Source of the DNA: JBCBTJ01 sp964597685
GTDB taxonomy: Bacteria; Pseudomonadota; Alphaproteobacteria; Caulobacterales; Hyphomonadaceae
Assembly (NCBI GenBank): GCA_964597685.1
Contig: CAZQZC010000037.1
Span: forward strand, 1 to 19,858
Length of the DNA: 19,858 nt
Reading direction: 5' to 3'
Part shown: piece after piece, positions 1-8,023 of the stretch
Numbering within the stretch: the stretch's first letter is position 1
Layout: each line of letters opens with the position of its first letter
The notes under the pieces: model-generated
What the model was told of the DNA's origin: nothing
Database searches by the model: none
The model's input: only the letters and a program-made list of their open reading frames with translations
Program-made: the position numbers and the translations under genes

Positions 1-3000
1 GGCCGGCCCCGCCTTCTGCCTCGACGCCGCCTGCGCGTCGTCGCTCTATGCTGTCAAGCTCGCATGCGATCGTCTCCAGGACCGCAGCTTGGATGTGGTG
101 ATTGCGGCCGGCGTCAACGGCGCGGACAACCTCATCCTTCACCAGGGTTTCTCCGCGCTCAAAGCGCTCAGCCCAACCGGCAGGTCCCGCCCACTGGTTG
201 AGGGGGCGGACGGGCTCGTCCCAGCCGAGGGCGCGGCCGCGATTGTCCTCAAACGTCTATGCGACGTGGGCTCGGACGAGACCATCTTCGGGATCGTTCG
301 CGGGGCCGGCCTATCCAACGATGGACGACGCAAGGGACTCTTAGCGCCTGACGGTGCGGGACAATTGGAGGCGATGCGCCGAGCCTGGGCGAGCTCAGGC
401 CTCTCACCGGCCGATGTGTCCCTGATTGAATGCCACGCCACCGGCACGCCAGCCGGCGACCATGTGGAGATCGCTGCAACGGCCCGCATGTTCACCGATG
501 TCGACGATTTACCCATCGGCTCTCTCAAATCGAACACCGGCCACCTAATCACAGCGGCAGGCCTGGGCAGCGTACTGAAACTGTGCGGCGCATTCGCCGC
601 CGGCCTGCGGCCGCCGACCCGATTGGACGGAACGCCGGCCAAGGCGCTCGACGAAACGAAGCTCAGGCCGCTGGCGAAACCCGAACCTTGGCCCGACGGG
701 CGCGTTCCTGTCGCCGGCTTGAGCAATTTTGGCTTCGGCGGTTGCAACGCCCACCTCGTTTTGACGGCGGACGACGGCGACCGTCCGAAGGCCCGGCGAC
801 GCTCGCGCAAAAAGCCCGCCCCGATCGCGGTGCGCGGGCTCGGCCTTTCCGGCGGACGCGATCGCCGCGTAGGAGCGGTGCTTCGCCGCCTCCGCCGCCA
901 GAAAGTTGAAGCGCCGTCGCCAGCGAACGAGATTTCGATCGCGGCGGTCGAAATGAAAACGCCGCCAGCTGACCTCATCGCCGCGCAGGGCCAGCAATTG
1001 GCTGCGTTCGACGTCGTCTTGGAGGCGCTCGGCGATCATTCGCCGCCCGCCGGCGACCGAGTGGGCGTTTTCACGGGCTTCTCCTGTTCTCCTGACGTCG
1101 CAAGGTGGATGCTGCGCGCCCGGGCGGCGGCGCGTCTGGGCCTTGATCCGGAGACGGAGGCGGCGCTGTGCGCGCGAGATGCGGCGGCCGAGGCGATTAA
1201 ACCGGCGGACGTTACCGGCGCAATGCCAAACGTCTCCGCCAATCGGATCAACGGTCTCGGCGATTGGCGCGGCCCGGGCTTCAGCGTCATGGAGGAGGCC
1301 GCGTCCGGCCTGCGGGCTTTGGAGCTGGCCATGCGCGCAATCCGCGCGGGCGAGATCGACGCCGCCATCGTCGCCGCGGCGGATTTGTCCATCGAACCGG
1401 TCCATGCGGCGGCGACAGCGGACGGAGCCAGCCCCGGCGATTGCGCTGCAGCGTTCATCCTAACGCGCGGGGAAGATGCCGCCGATCCTGAATGGGGGTG
1501 GGTGAGCGATGTCGCGCCGAACGCGGCGCGCCCCATCGGCGAAGCGGTCGCTGCGCGGTTTGGGGTGTCCCACGCAGCAGGTGGCCTGTTTGAGCTTGGC
1601 TGCGCCCTTGCGCTGGCGAACCGGGGTGAAACGCTGGCCGCGTCAGGCGCCGCGCCCAGGCTGACGCCGGGGGTGCATTCCGCAGCGGTGCAAGGCGGCT
1701 CAGCCGGACTCGCCGCAACCCATCACCCCTCCGCCGACCCCGTTCGACCGACGCCTTGGTTCAAGGCCTTCGCCGCTGACACGCGCGCCGAGTTAATCCA
1801 TCGGATCCGGTCAGACGACCAAACGTTCACCGGGGCCCTTAGACTGGCCGCTTGGGCGTCGAGCGACGCGGACCTCACGAACAAACTGCTAGACGCCGCG
1901 GCCACTTTGAAGCGCGGCGACGCGCCAGATGGCGACGGACTCTATTTTGGCGAGGGCGAAGCTGCGGGTGAGCTGGCGTTCGTCTTTACGGGCGCGGCGG
2001 CGGCCTATGGCGGGATGGGGCGCGGCCTCTTCTCAGCGTTTCCAGAGCTGGGCCCCGCGATAGCGGCGCGGTTTCCGACCGCGCCTGAGGTGGCGGGCCT
2101 GCTGGCGGGCGCCATCGAACCCGCCTTCGACCAATTGCGCGCGACGACGCTGGTCAGCCAAGCCCACGCCATGCTGTGGCGCGACGTTCTGGGTGTGCGC
2201 CCAACGGTCAGCATGGGCCTCTCCTCTGGTGAGACCAACGCCCTGATCGCGTTCGGGGCCTGGAGCGACGCCGACGGCCTGATGGCGGAAATCGCCTCCA
2301 GCGGCATGTATGACCGCGACCTCGGCGGACAATTCAGGACAGCGCAGGACGCCTGGGGCGGCCAAGAGGGGGCGGACTGGGAGACATGGCGGATCCGCGC
2401 CAATGTCGAGACGACGAAAACCGCCGCCGCAGAAGAAGACCGCGCCGGCGTCACAATCATCTACTCGCCAGTCGATTGCGTCATCGCCGGCGCGCCGGAC
2501 GCTTGCCGGCGCATCCTCAAGCGCGTGGGAGAGGGGCGCGCCATTCGCGTGCCGCACGACCTGGTCGTCCACACGCCCGCCATGGCGTCGTATGCCGAGA
2601 CCTGGCGAGCATTGCACAGCCGCCCCACCCAAGCGGTTTCCGGCGTTCGTTTCTACGCGAACGCCACAAGCGCGCCGTTTAAACCGACCAAAGCGTCGGC
2701 CGCCGACATGTTAACGCGACAAGCGCTCGAGACCGTAGACTTTCCTCGCACGCTCGCCCGCGCTGTCGCCGACGGGGTGGGGACTTTTTTGGAGATCGGC
2801 CCGCGCGATACGCTGACCCAAGCGGCGTCGGAAGCTCTGCCGCCCGGCGTCGCGCGGCGCGTCGCCAGCGACCGCTTCGACAGGACAGACATCGAGCAGG
2901 TCGTCGACGCCGCCGCCGTCCTGTTTGCAGCCGGCCACGCGATCAACGTCGATGCGCTCGTCACCCGTCTAGAAACGCTGCACGCCAGTCCAGCGCGAAC

Positions 3001-6000
3001 CGAGTTCATATCCAAGACCCCGCTAACCGCGCCGGCGCACCGGCCTCCTCCTGACCTCTCACCTTTCAGAGCCATGCCCCTGCCTCCCGCCCCCAAACGC
3101 CCGCTCATCACCTATCCCCGTTGGCGACGCGACGCGTCGCCGGTCCAGGCCGTTCGCGACCTGCCGCTTGCGCCGGGTTCGACCTGGCGTCCGCGCGAAG
3201 CGGCCGAAACGCAGGCCCGTCCGAAACGTGTTGAAACGCCGAAGCCCGCCAACAAGGCCCCGGCGCCGCTGCGCGCCCGCCCCCCCAACGGACCGGCTTT
3301 CGACCGCGCCGCACTCGAAACGCTCGCCCATGGCAAGGTATCGGAGGTTTTCGGGGCGCTTTTCGAAGGCCAAGACCGGTATGCGCGTCAGGTCCGCATG
3401 CCCCGTCCGCCCCTGCTTCTGACTGACCGAATTACCGGCATCGACGCCAAGCCCGGCGAGCTGGGCCGCGGGACCATATGGACGGAGACCGACATCCCCG
3501 CCGATGATTGGTTCGTCTCCCAAGGCGGGATGCGGCCTGGTCCCTTGATCGAGGCGGGTCAAGCCGACCTCGCCCTAATCTCCTGGATGGGCGTCGACGC
3601 GCTCAATCGCGGCGAGCGTAGCTACCGGCTCCTCGGGTGCGAACTCACCTTCCACGAGGGTGGCCTTCCGCAGCCGGGCGAAACCCTTCAGTTTCAGATC
3701 TCCATCACCGGCCACGCCGAACTGAACGGCGTGCGGATGTTCTTCTTCGAGTACGATTGTCGGGTCGGCGATCGATTGGTCCTGTCTGTCCGCAGCGGAC
3801 AGGCCGGCTTTTTCACCGATGCGGAGCTTGCGGCCACAAAGGGTGTCCTCTGGGACGCGGCCGAGAGCGATCCGCCGACGGCGCAGCCGCGACGAGAGGG
3901 CGTTCGCGCGTCAGACAAACGCGCCTTTACGGCGGACGAAATCGACGCATTCCGTAGTGGCGACGCCTTTTCTTGCTTCGGCGCCGGGTTTGAGAGGGCC
4001 GCCGCCCAAACGCGCCCTGCCCGGCTGCCAAAGGGTCGGATGGCGTTATTCGACGATGCGCCGGACTTCGATCCCGACGGCGGCCCCTGGGGACGCGGCT
4101 ATCTGAAGGCCCGCCATGTCGTGGCGCAGGATTCTTGGTTTTACGACGGTCACTTTCACAACGACCCGTGCATGCCTGGAACCCTCATGGCTGAAGCCGC
4201 CGTGCAGGCGCTCGAGTTCACGGCTGCCGCCATGGGCCTGACGCTAGACGCCGACAGTTTCGTGTTCGAGCCAGCGCCCGGAGAGCCAGCGTCTTTCTTC
4301 TGCCGTGGCCAAGTGATACCCGATTCCGACCATGAGGTGACGTACGAGATCTTCGTCGACGAAGTGGTTGGCGGCGACACGCCCACGCTCTACGCGGCGT
4401 TGCTGGCGCGGTGCGACGGGCGGAAGGTGTTCTACTGTCCCCGCTTCGGGGTGCGCCTTCGTCGGGTCTGGCCGGCTGCGCAACGGACAGCGGGGGAAAG
4501 GCGTCTGGTGAACCCAGAATGCGATGTCCGCGGCGATGCGGCGGCCCTTCTGGATTGCGGTTCGGGGGCGCCGTCGAACGCTTTCGGTCAGATGTATACG
4601 CCCTTCGACACAACGGGGCGCGTGCCCCGCCTGCCCCAGCCGCCCTATCACATGGTCTCGCGCATCCTCTCGGTCTCCGGCCCGGCGGGCGAACGGCAAG
4701 CTGGTCTGACAGCCGTTGCCGAATACGACGTTCCGCCCGACGCCTGGTACTTTGAGGATGGCGGAACGGGCGCCATGCCCTTCGCCGTTTTGACGGAGAT
4801 CGTCCTCCAACCCTGCGGATGGCTGGCGAGTTATTGCGGACTGGCGCTGTCGGGAGATCTGAAGTTCCGTAATCTTGACGGCGACGGACGCCTGCAGCGC
4901 GTCGTCCGACCGAACGACGGCGTCATCCGAACGAGCGCCACGCTGACCCGGATTTCCAAGGTTGGTCCGCTCACCATCGTCTTCTTCGATCTGACCGCAG
5001 AGCTTGGCGACGGGACGCCGGTCATAACACTGAGCACGAGTTTCGGCTTTTTCACCGACGCGGCCCTGGCGGGACAGGCCGGGTTAAAATCCTCGCCAAA
5101 ACAAATTGCTTTCATCGAGGCGCCGGTAGAGAGAATTCCCGAGGCCAAGACTGTCAAACTTCCTCGCGCTACGGGCCGCATGGACTTGGTCGGCGAGGTC
5201 GACGCCTTCGATACGGACGGCGGGGCGTTCAGTCTCGGCTCGATCCGAGCGCGCAAAGCGGTCGATCCGTCCGCTTGGTACTTCAAATCACACTTCTTCT
5301 CCGATCCGGTGCAACCCGGCTCGCTTGGCCTCGACGCCCTTGTGCAATTGCTCGCCTGTGCGGCGGAGGCGAAAGGCCTCGCCGACCGTTTCGATCACCC
5401 CAATTGGGAGCCCATGCCACCGGGCCAGGAGACGAGTTGGACCTATCGCGGCCAGGTGACGCCCGAGAATGGCGAGGTCGCGCTATCGGTCGACATCGAA
5501 ACGATGAACGAGACTGACGAGACGACATTTGTCTCTGGGGTCGGTCATGTCTGGGTGGACGGGCTGCGGATCTATGAATTCCGCGGGGTGTCCGTCCGCC
5601 TGTTCGAGGGGGGCGCAGCTCAGCCGGCTCGGACGCGTGTCGCGTCCGATGCGCCCGCCTGGGTGGGTGCGCACCGGCCGACCTATAGCGCAGCCGTGCT
5701 GCCGCTCTTGTCCATGGCCGGTTTCGCGCTCCGCAGCGAATTTGAGGCTCAAGGCGCCTATCCGGTGTCGATCGCTGACTTTGCGCCGTCAGCCTGGGCC
5801 GTCGCGCCTGAGACAGGGCTTGATCTTGTTGCGCGGCGCAACGGCGACACCATTGTTCTGAAGGGGCGTAAGGCGGGCGGCGATTGGCGCGATCTGGCGC
5901 GCGGGCGTCATACGTTGGATCATTTGGCGCCTGCGTCGACCATGCGCCAAGCCGATTACGGCGATCTCCTGCCCGATCCCTATGAGGCAGGCGATCTGTT

Positions 6001-6742
6001 CCACGGGCCGGCGATCCAATCGCTCCTGTCCCTGCGTCGCAACGCGTCGGGTTTCGAGGCTGTGCTCGACCTCGCCAAGGCGGCGGACCGGAAAGACCCG
6101 TTTGACTCCGTCATCCTGGACGGCCTGGTGCATGGTCCGCCCCATGAGACGCCGGAGGTCTGGTTTCCCTGGACGGCGAGATCGGCGCTCTATCCCGTGC
6201 GCATCGCGAAGATGACGGTGTTCGGGCCACGCCCAAGCCGCGGCAAGCTAATCGTTCGCGGCGCGCCGGGTGCGGCGTCGCCGGACAGCAAGGACCTGCC
6301 CGTGACAATCGAAGCGCACACGTCCAAGGGGCTCTGGGCGCGGGTGGACTTGATCGAGCGGGCGTATCCGAAGGGCCGTTTCGGTGCTCTGGATCCGTTG
6401 ACCCGGCGGGACTTTCTTAAGGGACAGGCGGGAGGGCCGCTGAGCGTCTTGTCGGAGCACGAGACCGGCGCGACCTATCTTCGCCCCGCCGACGTTTTGG
6501 CCTGCGACTGGCTTCCGGGCAGTATGGCGTCCACCTATGGCGCAGATGGCTTGAGCGGCGCGGCGCTGGCGAAGGCGATCGCCGTGAAAGAGCATTTTGC
6601 GCAAGTTTGGGACGTTCATCCCGCCACCGTCCAGGTCGAGGCGCCTTTCGCCTGGATCGATACCGGCGATCGGGCACGCTACACCCTGTCCTTCGACACC
6701 GACAAACGCGCCTGGGCCGTGCGCACGGAGACCTATTCATGA
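1..6742 (+). CDS. PfaC/Pfa3-like polyunsaturated-fatty-acid/secondary-lipid synthase subunit (KS-CLF-AT-DH-DH), 5' partial
   Basis: Iterative type I synthase that condenses and dehydrates acyl chains in the cytoplasm. The reading frame is open from base 2, so the true start lies upstream. Domains seen: ketosynthase with DAACASS (Cys codon 32-34), CHATGT (~431-448) and NTGH (His 542-544), ending at FGFGGCNAH (~725-760); a second KS-like fold (~770-1700) whose active-site Cys is Ala (1298-1300), hence a chain-length factor; an acyltransferase (~1960-2970) with GLSSGE (Ser 2222-2224) and VHTPAM (His 2570-2572); then four hotdog modules of FabA/PfaC type. These are at ~3310-3840, ~4040-4450 (GHFHNDPCMPG, His 4151-4153), ~4590-5090 and ~5180-5610 (SHFFSDPVQPG, His 5291-5293). 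The tail (~5690-6380) has LFHGPA and LDGLVHG, as in PKS dehydratase folds, and ends with an AVKE-containing segment (~6565-6620). No carrier, ketoreductase or enoylreductase domain is visible, so partner subunits are expected upstream. The order resembles the PfaC/Pfa3 family but lacks a terminal AGPAT. Class is confident; product is unknown. Confidence 0.9.
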   Translation, partial: AGPAFCLDAACASSLYAVKLACDRLQDRSLDVVIAAGVNGADNLILHQGFSALKALSPTGRSRPLVEGADGLVPAEGAAAIVLKRLCDVGSDETIFGIVRGAGLSNDGRRKGLLAPDGAGQLEAMRRAWASSGLSPADVSLIECHATGTPAGDHVEIAATARMFTDVDDLPIGSLKSNTGHLITAAGLGSVLKLCGAFAAGLRPPTRLDGTPAKALDETKLRPLAKPEPWPDGRVPVAGLSNFGFGGCNAHLVLTADDGDRPKARRRSRKKPAPIAVRGLGLSGGRDRRVGAVLRRLRRQKVEAPSPANEISIAAVEMKTPPADLIAAQGQQLAAFDVVLEALGDHSPPAGDRVGVFTGFSCSPDVARWMLRARAAARLGLDPETEAALCARDAAAEAIKPADVTGAMPNVSANRINGLGDWRGPGFSVMEEAASGLRALELAMRAIRAGEIDAAIVAAADLSIEPVHAAATADGASPGDCAAAFILTRGEDAADPEWGWVSDVAPNAARPIGEAVAARFGVSHAAGGLFELGCALALANRGETLAASGAAPRLTPGVHSAAVQGGSAGLAATHHPSADPVRPTPWFKAFAADTRAELIHRIRSDDQTFTGALRLAAWASSDADLTNKLLDAAATLKRGDAPDGDGLYFGEGEAAGELAFVFTGAAAAYGGMGRGLFSAFPELGPAIAARFPTAPEVAGLLAGAIEPAFDQLRATTLVSQAHAMLWRDVLGVRPTVSMGLSSGETNALIAFGAWSDADGLMAEIASSGMYDRDLGGQFRTAQDAWGGQEGADWETWRIRANVETTKTAAAEEDRAGVTIIYSPVDCVIAGAPDACRRILKRVGEGRAIRVPHDLVVHTPAMASYAETWRALHSRPTQAVSGVRFYANATSAPFKPTKASAADMLTRQALETVDFPRTLARAVADGVGTFLEIGPRDTLTQAASEALPPGVARRVASDRFDRTDIEQVVDAAAVLFAAGHAINVDALVTRLETLHASPARTEFISKTPLTAPAHRPPPDLSPFRAMPLPPAPKRPLITYPRWRRDASPVQAVRDLPLAPGSTWRPREAAETQARPKRVETPKPANKAPAPLRARPPNGPAFDRAALETLAHGKVSEVFGALFEGQDRYARQVRMPRPPLLLTDRITGIDAKPGELGRGTIWTETDIPADDWFVSQGGMRPGPLIEAGQADLALISWMGVDALNRGERSYRLLGCELTFHEGGLPQPGETLQFQISITGHAELNGVRMFFFEYDCRVGDRLVLSVRSGQAGFFTDAELAATKGVLWDAAESDPPTAQPRREGVRASDKRAFTADEIDAFRSGDAFSCFGAGFERAAAQTRPARLPKGRMALFDDAPDFDPDGGPWGRGYLKARHVVAQDSWFYDGHFHNDPCMPGTLMAEAAVQALEFTAAAMGLTLDADSFVFEPAPGEPASFFCRGQVIPDSDHEVTYEIFVDEVVGGDTPTLYAALLARCDGRKVFYCPRFGVRLRRVWPAAQRTAGERRLVNPECDVRGDAAALLDCGSGAPSNAFGQMYTPFDTTGRVPRLPQPPYHMVSRILSVSGPAGERQAGLTAVAEYDVPPDAWYFEDGGTGAMPFAVLTEIVLQPCGWLASYCGLALSGDLKFRNLDGDGRLQRVVRPNDGVIRTSATLTRISKVGPLTIVFFDLTAELGDGTPVITLSTSFGFFTDAALAGQAGLKSSPKQIAFIEAPVERIPEAKTVKLPRATGRMDLVGEVDAFDTDGGAFSLGSIRARKAVDPSAWYFKSHFFSDPVQPGSLGLDALVQLLACAAEAKGLADRFDHPNWEPMPPGQETSWTYRGQVTPENGEVALSVDIETMNETDETTFVSGVGHVWVDGLRIYEFRGVSVRLFEGGAAQPARTRVASDAPAWVGAHRPTYSAAVLPLLSMAGFALRSEFEAQGAYPVSIADFAPSAWAVAPETGLDLVARRNGDTIVLKGRKAGGDWRDLARGRHTLDHLAPASTMRQADYGDLLPDPYEAGDLFHGPAIQSLLSLRRNASGFEAVLDLAKAADRKDPFDSVILDGLVHGPPHETPEVWFPWTARSALYPVRIAKMTVFGPRPSRGKLIVRGAPGAASPDSKDLPVTIEAHTSKGLWARVDLIERAYPKGRFGALDPLTRRDFLKGQAGGPLSVLSEHETGATYLRPADVLACDWLPGSMASTYGADGLSGAALAKAIAVKEHFAQVWDVHPATVQVEAPFAWIDTGDRARYTLSFDTDKRAWAVRTETYS

Positions 6743-7353
6743 GCGACACCTACACTCTCGCCCGCGTCGACGACCGGATCTGGCCAGACGTCCGCGCGCT
6801 CCGGTATCGGGTCTATGTGGAGGAAAAGAAATTCGCCGTGGCGGGCGCCGACCCTGCGACGGGTCAATTGTCGGACCCGGCCGATCCCATGGGCGTCACC
6901 CTCGCGCTGTTCGACGAGGGACGCCTGGTCTCCAGTGTTCAAGTGATCCCGCTCGCCGATTGGCGCGCGGCCGGCAAGTCGCCCGCGCTGGACCTCTCCC
7001 GATACGTCTCCGGAGACCTCGACCGGGCCGTAATGGTCTCAAAGCTCGTCTCCGACCCCTCGTTTCGCGGCAGCGGCACATTGGGGGCGATCCTGCGGGG
7101 CGTTCTGCACGAGGTGAAAGCGCTCGCAGCGCGCTGGATCATTATCATCGCCGAGCCGCAAATGGCGGGATTTTATAAGTCGATGGGATTTCAGGAGCTG
7201 GAAGCCGGTCTTAAAACCCCCGATTATGGCGACGTCTGCCTCATGGCGTTCGACATGCGCGACCCGCGCCACAAGGACGGCGACAGCTTGGCCGGTTGGA
7301 TGTTTCGGGACGTGTTTCAGGCTCTGTACAGAGGCCCGTCGTCCGGCGCATAA
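6739..7353 (+). CDS. GNAT-fold N-acyltransferase, autoinducer-synthase/FeeM-like
   Basis: Predicted cytoplasmic acyltransferase of 204 residues. Its ATG overlaps the TGA of the lipid synthase (ATGA), so the two are probably translationally coupled. The N-terminus has LRYRVYVEE (residues 21-29), like the Arg-x-Arg-Tyr/Phe opening of LuxI-type and N-acyl-amino-acid synthases. A beta-strand-turn pattern follows (GVTLALFDEGRLVSSVQVIP, ~62-81), then SDPSFRGSGTLG (~105-116), an imperfect version of the GNAT pyrophosphate-binding loop, and FYKSMGF near the end, typical of GNAT proteins. The 3' end overlaps the convergent PPTase by 37 bases. Acyl-homoserine-lactone and N-acyl-amino-acid synthases use acyl-ACP. 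The coupling therefore suggests, as inference, that this enzyme releases the synthase product onto an amine. An ordinary acetyltransferase cannot be excluded. Confidence 0.78.
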   Translation: MSDTYTLARVDDRIWPDVRALRYRVYVEEKKFAVAGADPATGQLSDPADPMGVTLALFDEGRLVSSVQVIPLADWRAAGKSPALDLSRYVSGDLDRAVMVSKLVSDPSFRGSGTLGAILRGVLHEVKALAARWIIIIAEPQMAGFYKSMGFQELEAGLKTPDYGDVCLMAFDMRDPRHKDGDSLAGWMFRDVFQALYRGPSSGA

Positions 7354-7958
7354 GCGATTGCTGCGACGGCGCTGGGGCCAATCGGCAGGCTCTCCACGCG
7401 GATCCTGCCCGCAAGAGGAACATCGAACCCGTCGACTGCATCAGTGAGATAGTCTGGCGGCACGGAGGCGGTCCGCGCGTCCCCCGCGAGCCCCACGCCA
7501 CGCAACTTTAGTATCGCCTCCTTCGCCGTCCAGGCGCGGACAAACGCTCGATGGCTCGCGGCGGCGTCGCCGAGTTCGAGAATGGCCGCTCTTTCAATCT
7601 CGGTCGTCGCCATGGCTAGCATCGATCGCCAATCGAGATCGCGGATGCGCTCGACATCGACGCCGAGATGCGCACGCTCTCCAATCGCCGCGAGCGCCAG
7701 TGGACCGGAGCGCGACCAGGAGATCGGGCGTGTCTCCGGCGCGGTTAGAAACGGCCGGCCGGCCTCATCCGCTGAGATCTTGAGGTCCGTCGCGGCGCAG
7801 CCAATCACTCGAGCAAACAAGGCGCGCGCTTGCGCTCTTGCACCCAGAAAACTCCGCCGATCCGCCTCGTTCCGAAACGCTGTGGCGCGAACGGCCTCCG
7901 CCTCGTCGGCGGGTTCCGCGGCGGTTTCGGCATGTTGAGCGAAGGTCCATCTGATCAC
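7317..7958 (-). CDS. Sfp-type 4'-phosphopantetheinyl transferase
   Basis: Transfers 4'-phosphopantetheine from CoA to a serine of carrier proteins, turning apo-ACP into holo-ACP. The 213-residue product has the two family signatures: GVDVE (residues 99-103, with magnesium-binding Asp and Glu) and WTAKEAILK (143-151, with the conserved Lys-Glu). GTG at 7958 is chosen because the protein then begins directly with VIRWTFA; a longer reading from 8033 would cross the start of the divergent CoA-transferase gene. Where Sfp-type enzymes usually have Ser-His-Ser, this protein has SWSRS (80-84), so the histidine that normally contacts CoA is Arg. The gene lies next to a multidomain synthase, whose carrier domains (not in this window) are the likely substrate. 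The 3' end overlaps the acyltransferase gene on the other strand by 37 bases. Confidence 0.88.
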   Translation of the reverse strand: MIRWTFAQHAETAAEPADEAEAVRATAFRNEADRRSFLGARAQARALFARVIGCAATDLKISADEAGRPFLTAPETRPISWSRSGPLALAAIGERAHLGVDVERIRDLDWRSMLAMATTEIERAAILELGDAAASHRAFVRAWTAKEAILKLRGVGLAGDARTASVPPDYLTDAVDGFDVPLAGRIRVESLPIGPSAVAAIAYAPDDGPLYRA

Positions 7959-8023
7959 AGGATCGTCCCGTCTTGAATGCGGCGGCCGCCAAGCGCACGC
8001 TGGCGGCGACCAGGAGACCAGAT

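Noticed and set aside
545..1405. Long open frame on the minus strand inside the lipid synthase
   Set aside because: It has no recognisable domain and lies entirely antisense to conserved KS and CLF sequence; such frames are expected in high-GC DNA.
2033..2632. 199-codon minus-strand frame in the acyltransferase domain region
   Set aside because: The forward frame holds clear acyltransferase motifs, and the reverse product is Arg/Gly-rich low-information sequence.
7973..8023. TTG at 7973 as start of the CoA-transferase
   Set aside because: The added residues are low-complexity, and GTG 8024 has AGGAG at ideal spacing.
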